From contig ML681996.1 of NCBI GenBank assembly GCA_007922195.1, positions 19,914,073 to 19,978,072 of the forward strand: a DNA stretch of 64,000 nucleotides, written 5' to 3'. The DNA comes from Podocnemis expansa (taxonomy: Eukaryota; Chordata; Testudines; Podocnemididae). The first letter of the stretch is position 1. Every line of letters begins with the position of its first letter. Below the pieces are notes generated by a model. That model ran no database searches. It saw only the letters and a list, made by a program, of their open reading frames with translations, and was not told the DNA's origin. Both the position numbers and the translations under genes were made by a program. Positions 59,153-64,000 of this stretch are shown piece by piece.

Positions 59153-60784
59153 CAGTTACGCAAACTTGCATGCAACACATATTCAAAGGGAAAGAATTTA
59201 AGAAGTCTATTTTTGAGCACTGTAATATGGAATATAATAGTAGATAAATGCAAATGTGGGCACATAAGTTTCAGCCTTTTCTCTTACCCGTAATAATACC
59301 TAGTCTAAAAGATGACTATTACAAAAAGTGGGTTCGTTATAATGGTGTTGACAAACAGAGTGTAAATGTAACACTGGACTAATGTTTGTTCTAGAGGTAG
59401 GATTTTCAAAAGTCATTAATATTGGCTGAGTTCTGCTCCCACTGAAATTAGGAGTAAAATTCAGAGAATACTGCTTTTGAAAATCCAATCTCTAGAATAA
59501 GTCAATGGCTTTATTTAAAAAACTATTTGTTATTGACATCTTTATTAACCTTACAATAACCTTAATTGGTATTATATAAACAGCATTTGATGACATCTAT
59601 ATTAGCTCCCAAATTGTAAGTATTCATGTCTTATACATAGTTTGTGGTAAGTAATATTAAGTAGTGCTCTAGATGAGTGAATGTAGCTGATGTCGTGCAT
59701 TTTGAACATGTGAAACCACATAGAGTGATTAGCCTCCATTGTCACTGACAGCAATGCCGTTATTAATTCAGGAGTTGTAATCATATGGGTAGCCTCACAA
59801 TTTGAATAAATATGGTTAGGGACCTTCAGAGGTTATGCAAGCTGTATGTTTCACCAAGGGCTGGGCTGCACTGGTAGTGTTTGATTCTTCATACACTTTA
59901 TGAAAGCCAGAAAGAACCATTATGATTGTAGAAGTGGAAAAACTAGAGCAGTTAAAATAATTGTCATAGAATTTTAAGCCATGAATTCTTCTAGCTTTTC
60001 CTTCAGGATTTTTTCTATTATATACCTAACTTTTAGTGCTTCTTCATGTTATTTTTTTTCTTTTAAGATAGCCAACCTCAGCATTTCTCATTCTTAAATT
60101 TGGTATGCACCTGAGGAAACTTGCCAGGTGCATGAAAAGGAGACCTTATATTCCACAGTGATGGAGGAAATAGAAAGAGGGTCACACAAATACATATTCC
60201 AAAACATTCCTGAACTTCAGTTTGGATAAACTGGATCAGCAGCCTCTGTGTATCTTTTACCTGCACTGATTTCAGCGATGTTGGCGTCTTTATTAGGGTC
60301 ATGTTTTCAAATGGTTGAACATTCTTGGACAGTGTTCTCAGTGTAACAAGCTCAAACCACCAAAATGTCAAACATGCACACCTTTTTTCAGGCTTTTTTA
60401 AAAATCAGCAGTATGCTGGTATTCTGGACATCAAAGAAGCCACCCACTCTCCATTTATATTAACCCTCTGTTCTCTTTCAATTTCACTGCAATGCAGGAT
60501 TTGACCTTGTTCTGTTCTTCTGTGTTCTTTAAAAGGTCTGTAAGTGGCAGCTGGAGTGGAGTTATTGGTTTCTTCCTATTTTGCATTAACTCTTATTTAG
60601 TATGCTGCAAGGAAACACCACAAGTCAAGACAGATCCACTATACATCAAATCATAATATGAATGTGGGAAATAATGAATCCTAGTGCAAAGGTTAGTAGC
60701 TTTGTTAGAAGGGCCACACCAGAATGTGTCTCATTTTCTTTTAGCCGTGTACAAAGTTAAAAAGTAATTTGTGTATGTGTTTTC
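59153..60784. other. unassigned intergenic DNA
   Basis: I recognise no gene or repeat. Frames are under 100 codons. Confidence 0.4.
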
Positions 60785-60787
60785 TTA

Positions 60788-61281
60788 GGCTATGTCTACA
60801 CTGGGGGGCTATTTTAAGTCAAATAACAAGGTCAACTTTCAGTTGACTTAAAGTCAACCTTAAGTCAACTGAGGGGTATGCAGACACTAGTAGCCATACC
60901 CCTGCCCGAGCTCAGGCCCCATGCCAGGACCTCCTGCTGCCTGCAGCAAGGGGCTAGGAGCCTGATCCAGCACCCGGCCCCCTGCTGCAGGTGGTGGGGG
61001 CTGAGAACCAGCTCCTGTTACTAGTGGCATGGGGCTGGGAACCCAGTTTGGCTACTAGCCCCTTGCTCAAAGGAAAGGACCTGGCCCCAGCCACAGGTGG
61101 CAAGTGGCACCAAGCCAGATCCAGCCCCAAGTCACTTGCTGCAAGCGACTCAGAGCCTGATCCAGCCCTGAGCTACCAACTGCTGCTGGCAGGTGGCTCA
61201 GCAACCTAGTCAATTTCATCTCAGATCATAAGTAGCCCATGAAATTGACCAGGCTGGGTCACTGGGCTGGCTGTCTCCCCC
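60788..61281. mobile_element. MITE, left end clear, right end tentative
   Basis: The left terminus GGCTATGTCTACACTGG matches the other MITE copies and follows TTA (60785-60787). AAGTCAACTTTCAGTTGACTT palindromes lie just inside. The middle is GC-rich. A right end at 61281 (GGCTGTCTCCCCC) followed by TTA would give a 3-bp duplication, but that terminus is poorly matched. Confidence 0.55.
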
Positions 61282-62439
61282 TTAAAGCATTTCCTTAAAA
61301 ATGTATTGTTTCTTGTTAAAATGCTGTCATCTGTGGAAGTTTTGCTGACAATTAAATTCCATTTTGGGGTACTACCGAAATATCAGTAAAGAAGTCAGTG
61401 CAGATTCTTGTTCTACATTTTTAATTTCAGGCTATATAGGCTGCTTGATAATGGACAAAGTCACAAAGATTCTTCTGTTAATTGGCTGAACCCAGCTCAT
61501 CTGCCATTTTTATTGAACAAACTATCTTTGTGTTTGTTATGTAAAACCTTATATAATTCTGTGATTGAAACTTCTACAATTCATATTCTTCAATATCTAT
61601 AATTAAACATTTTTACTTATAGTCAGGTTTGGAAAAATTTAATTTTTATTGCTGTATATTTTGATGAATATTAATATTGATTTGTAAGCATTTTATTTTT
61701 ATTCATTATGGGTTTTAATTATTTGTTTTCCATTTTTGTCTGTTTACATGTTCACAGTTGCAGGAAACTGTGGGGGTGTGGGAGTCAGACAGTAATTATT
61801 TAGTGACAGTATACTTTAAGACTCAAAATGTTAAAGCAATATAAACATCAAATCACAAATCATAACATCAAAAGAGTACAAAATAAATGTCTTAAATCAA
61901 ATTCCAATTGTTTCTCAAGCAACCTTTTTCTTACTTTGTCTAGATGTAAATTTCAGTTGTTAGAGTGTGTGTAGATAGATAAAGTCTCTTGTGCACCATT
62001 CATTCCAGCCCCATCTCCCAGTTTGCACCATGTGCCCTTTTGCCATAGCTTAAAATCTGGCCCAGCTATTAGCTCACTAATAGGATAGCAGACCAGCAAC
62101 TTGACTCCTTTTATTTAATAGCTGTGATCATTGAATTCTAGTGTGATTCCTTTGCTGCAGAGAGAATAGAGGAAAGAGAACAACCTGCTTGCCCGACACC
62201 AGCAGGCATATTGACTGTAAACTCAGGGAGTCTGTGTAAGTGACACTTGCCAGCTGTCTGGTGGGATAGCAATTTTACTTGACAGCCCAAGCACATCTTC
62301 CAGCAAGAATATTTTAATCTGTTCAGGGAGGAATTAAGAAACGCAAAAGAAAATTAAAATGTGCTGGACATACAAGTACAAAGCTAGTTGACGTTCTTGC
62401 TTGTCTTTCTGAAAAGAGTAATTCTGTAATATTGTTTTT
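61282..62439. other. unassigned AT-rich DNA
   Basis: No feature is identified. Confidence 0.4.
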
Positions 62440-62560
62440 TTTTTTTAAAGGGGTAGCTGTGTTAGTCTAGTCCAGCAAAACAAAAAAGTGCTTGCCCCAT
62501 CTTCGAAGCCTCTGACAAAGTTTTAGAGGCCAAAACTTTCATGGATGCTTAGGAGTTCAA
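62440..62560. mobile_element. Penelope-like terminal fragment, possible decayed inverted dimer
   Basis: AAAGGGGTAGCTGTGTTAGTC followed by TAGTCCAGCAAAACAAAAAAG is a PLE terminus in minus orientation. The sequence after it (GCCTCTGACAAAGTTTTAG, then GGCCAAAACTTTCATGG) looks like a decayed hammerhead block in the opposite orientation, as in the inverted dimers. Confidence 0.55.
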
Positions 62561-62870
62561 ATATTTGTATACTATTGTAAAACAAGAACAGCAGCTCCCT
62601 ATGCATTGTTCCATCAGTGACTGTGTCTATCTGTTTATTGAGGCAGTCCTTGAGACTACTTGCCCCATTTATTCCATTTGTTTTAAGTCTGGGAACTATT
62701 TTTTCCACCTCATTGTACAAGATTTGAGCTAAACCTCATCTATTGCATATTAAGAGGATACTTCTATATAGACAGAAGTCAGCTCCTGGAGAGAGAAAGT
62801 TCTCATCTTTGTGCCATTAGAGGCATTTTTTTTTAAACATAGGGACAAATCCTGCTCACACATTTATAAT

Positions 62871-63640
62871 TGTGTTGGTTCCCAACCGCGATGGGAGAAG
62901 GAGACACCGGACTCAGTAGTTCTAACTGAGAAACAGGTTTGTTTATTTAGCACGACAACAGGGAAAATTTTTCAATGGATAATCACAGTGACAATTGAGG
63001 TAGCAACTAAAACAGCAATCTTACAAGACTAACTGAGGTAGCAAATCTATATAAGTAACAGCAAAACTGCAAGGTATTTGCAACAAAGTAAAACTGCTAG
63101 GTATTCATAATGAAACAAAATTGCAAGGTAAAACAAACTACAAAGTACTCGTAGGGGATTTTTCTATACGTACCACAACCCAGGCACCACTGACTAGCAG
63201 CATGAACACAAGGGGCATGGTAAGGGACACGACACAAGCTAGCTTTCCTCGGGAGATCCAACCATCAGAGTGATCAGTTCCACTGGGTAACACATCAACC
63301 TCCATAACTTCTGCCAGTTGGCATCTCCTTTTTATAGGATTTTTAGCTCAGTGTTTCCTTATCTCTTCCCATACTAGGGGAGGGTCATATTAGTAGTTCA
63401 CACGATTGAGTTAAGTTGTTTATTTCTTAGTTAAGTTTTTTGAATTCCTAGATGGGACTTGAATTTCCAGGTGGATCATAAATTCTTAGGTGGGTCCCAA
63501 ATTCTCAGGTCATAAATTCCCAGGTGGGTCATAAATGACTAGGTGGGACCCAATTTCCAGGTGGGTCCAGATTCCTAGGTGGGTCATAAATTCCTATGAG
63601 GTCAGTACCTTTGAGTTATGCTAGTCTGTAGTCTCCCAGA
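62871..63640 (-). mobile_element. solo LTR of an endogenous retroelement (right boundary approximate)
   Basis: Read on the minus strand there is a repeat-rich upstream part, a TATA box (TATAAAAAG, 63328-63336), then about 385 bp later a polyadenylation signal AATAAA (62942-62947), and an end with GGGAACCAACACA at 62871. This is the U3-R-U5 order of an LTR. No retroviral gene or primer-binding site is seen, so it is probably a solo LTR. I could not find the other boundary or a target duplication. Family is unresolved. Confidence 0.55.
63440..63600. repeat. short tandem repeat array in LTR U3
   Basis: About seven degenerate units of roughly 19-25 bp with the pattern AATTCCTAGGTGGGTCATA occur in a row. 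The array lies upstream of the LTR TATA box on the minus strand, where enhancer repeats are common. Confidence 0.7.
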
Positions 63641-64000
63641 TTCAAGGCCAGAGCCTACACTGTCTATAAGGGGTTTTAGTGTGTGCTTGGGAAGGGGTGG
63701 CAAATGGGGTGCCCAGGCAAGTGGTCACCTATCATCAGGCACAAACAAATTGCAGATGCTTTTCTGGCAGCATAGTGGTGCATTTTGATTGCCTGTAAAG
63801 AGAAGCCAGGACCGCAAGGGATGAATAGTGTGCTTCATCTACATATCACAGCCCTTAGTTGCACGGGATAGACACAGAGGAAAGGCAGGACATGAGCATG
63901 AATGTGGATGTATGGGGTACCTATTACAGCTACTCAGGCCAGTCATTGAGGAAAGGATTTCCTTTTTGGTGGTGGTGGGGGAACACGTCCTGTGGCACTT
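63641..64000. other. unassigned DNA; PLE-like tail at window end
   Basis: Nothing is recognised until the last 15 bases (GTCCTGTGGCACTT), which match the PLE terminal unit and may begin another copy beyond the window. Confidence 0.3.

Noticed and set aside
1..64000. CRISPR arrays, bacterial operons, phage or plasmid functions
   Set aside because: Nothing prokaryotic is present. Repeats are eukaryotic transposons, microsatellites and one minisatellite.

Overview
This is eukaryotic, AT-rich, gene-poor vertebrate DNA with no host protein-coding gene that I can support. The mix of transposable elements (CR1 and Tx1-like LINEs, a tRNA-headed SINE with a CR1-type tail, Penelope-like elements, DIRS elements with a tyrosine recombinase, several hAT families, and 3-bp-duplication MITEs) points to a non-avian sauropsid, most probably a turtle. 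This attribution rests on recalled repeat families, not on a search. Almost every open reading frame is a remnant of a mobile element or a chance frame.

Layout, left to right. 1-8.1 kb is mostly unassigned intergenic DNA with a small Penelope (PLE) terminal fragment near 1.5 kb and an inverted PLE dimer at 3735-4395, which holds a 10-base assembly gap and a nested MITE. 8.1-18.06 kb is a decayed DIRS element on the minus strand. Its 3' terminal repeat and internal complementary region are at 8.12-8.48 kb, gag remnants at 10.6-11.7 kb, and a gag N-terminus with an intact CCHC knuckle at 17.3-18.06 kb. Between the two gag parts lie a GC-rich minisatellite with a 318-bp higher-order period, a 1.18-kb hAT element with a perfect 8-bp target duplication, a small PLE inverted dimer and a 355-bp hAT element. 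18.06-20.12 kb holds two head-to-head PLE copies, one still carrying reverse transcriptase and a GIY-YIG endonuclease. 24.96-25.97 kb is the 3' end of a Tx1-like LINE (minus strand), 26.7 kb a PLE terminus with a hammerhead-ribozyme-like motif, and 27.0-28.15 kb a CR1 reverse transcriptase fragment (plus strand).

33.7-43.1 kb is the most informative block. A single CR1 3' region on the minus strand was opened by a PLE inverted dimer (itself containing a MITE), by a hAT element, and by another MITE. The hAT element contains a second hAT element, and that contains a complete 5.1-kb DIRS element with gag, RT, RNase H and tyrosine recombinase. Target duplications and an intact relative at 13.8-15.0 kb let the order of insertion be read directly. 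46.18-46.63 kb is a deleted relative of the outer hAT element. 47.89-52.99 kb is a second complete-ended DIRS element on the minus strand, in which I recognise only gag. From 53 kb to the end there is mostly unassigned DNA, with a 176-bp hAT MITE, the SINE (59.0 kb), a MITE (60.8 kb), a PLE fragment (62.4 kb) and a solo LTR with TATA and polyadenylation signals on the minus strand (from 62.87 kb).

I found no undescribed gene system. The observations most worth checking are the hammerhead-like motifs in the PLE termini, the recurrent inverted-dimer design of non-autonomous PLE copies, the capture of a PLE terminus by a hAT family, and the clean empty-site proof of duplication-free DIRS insertion.
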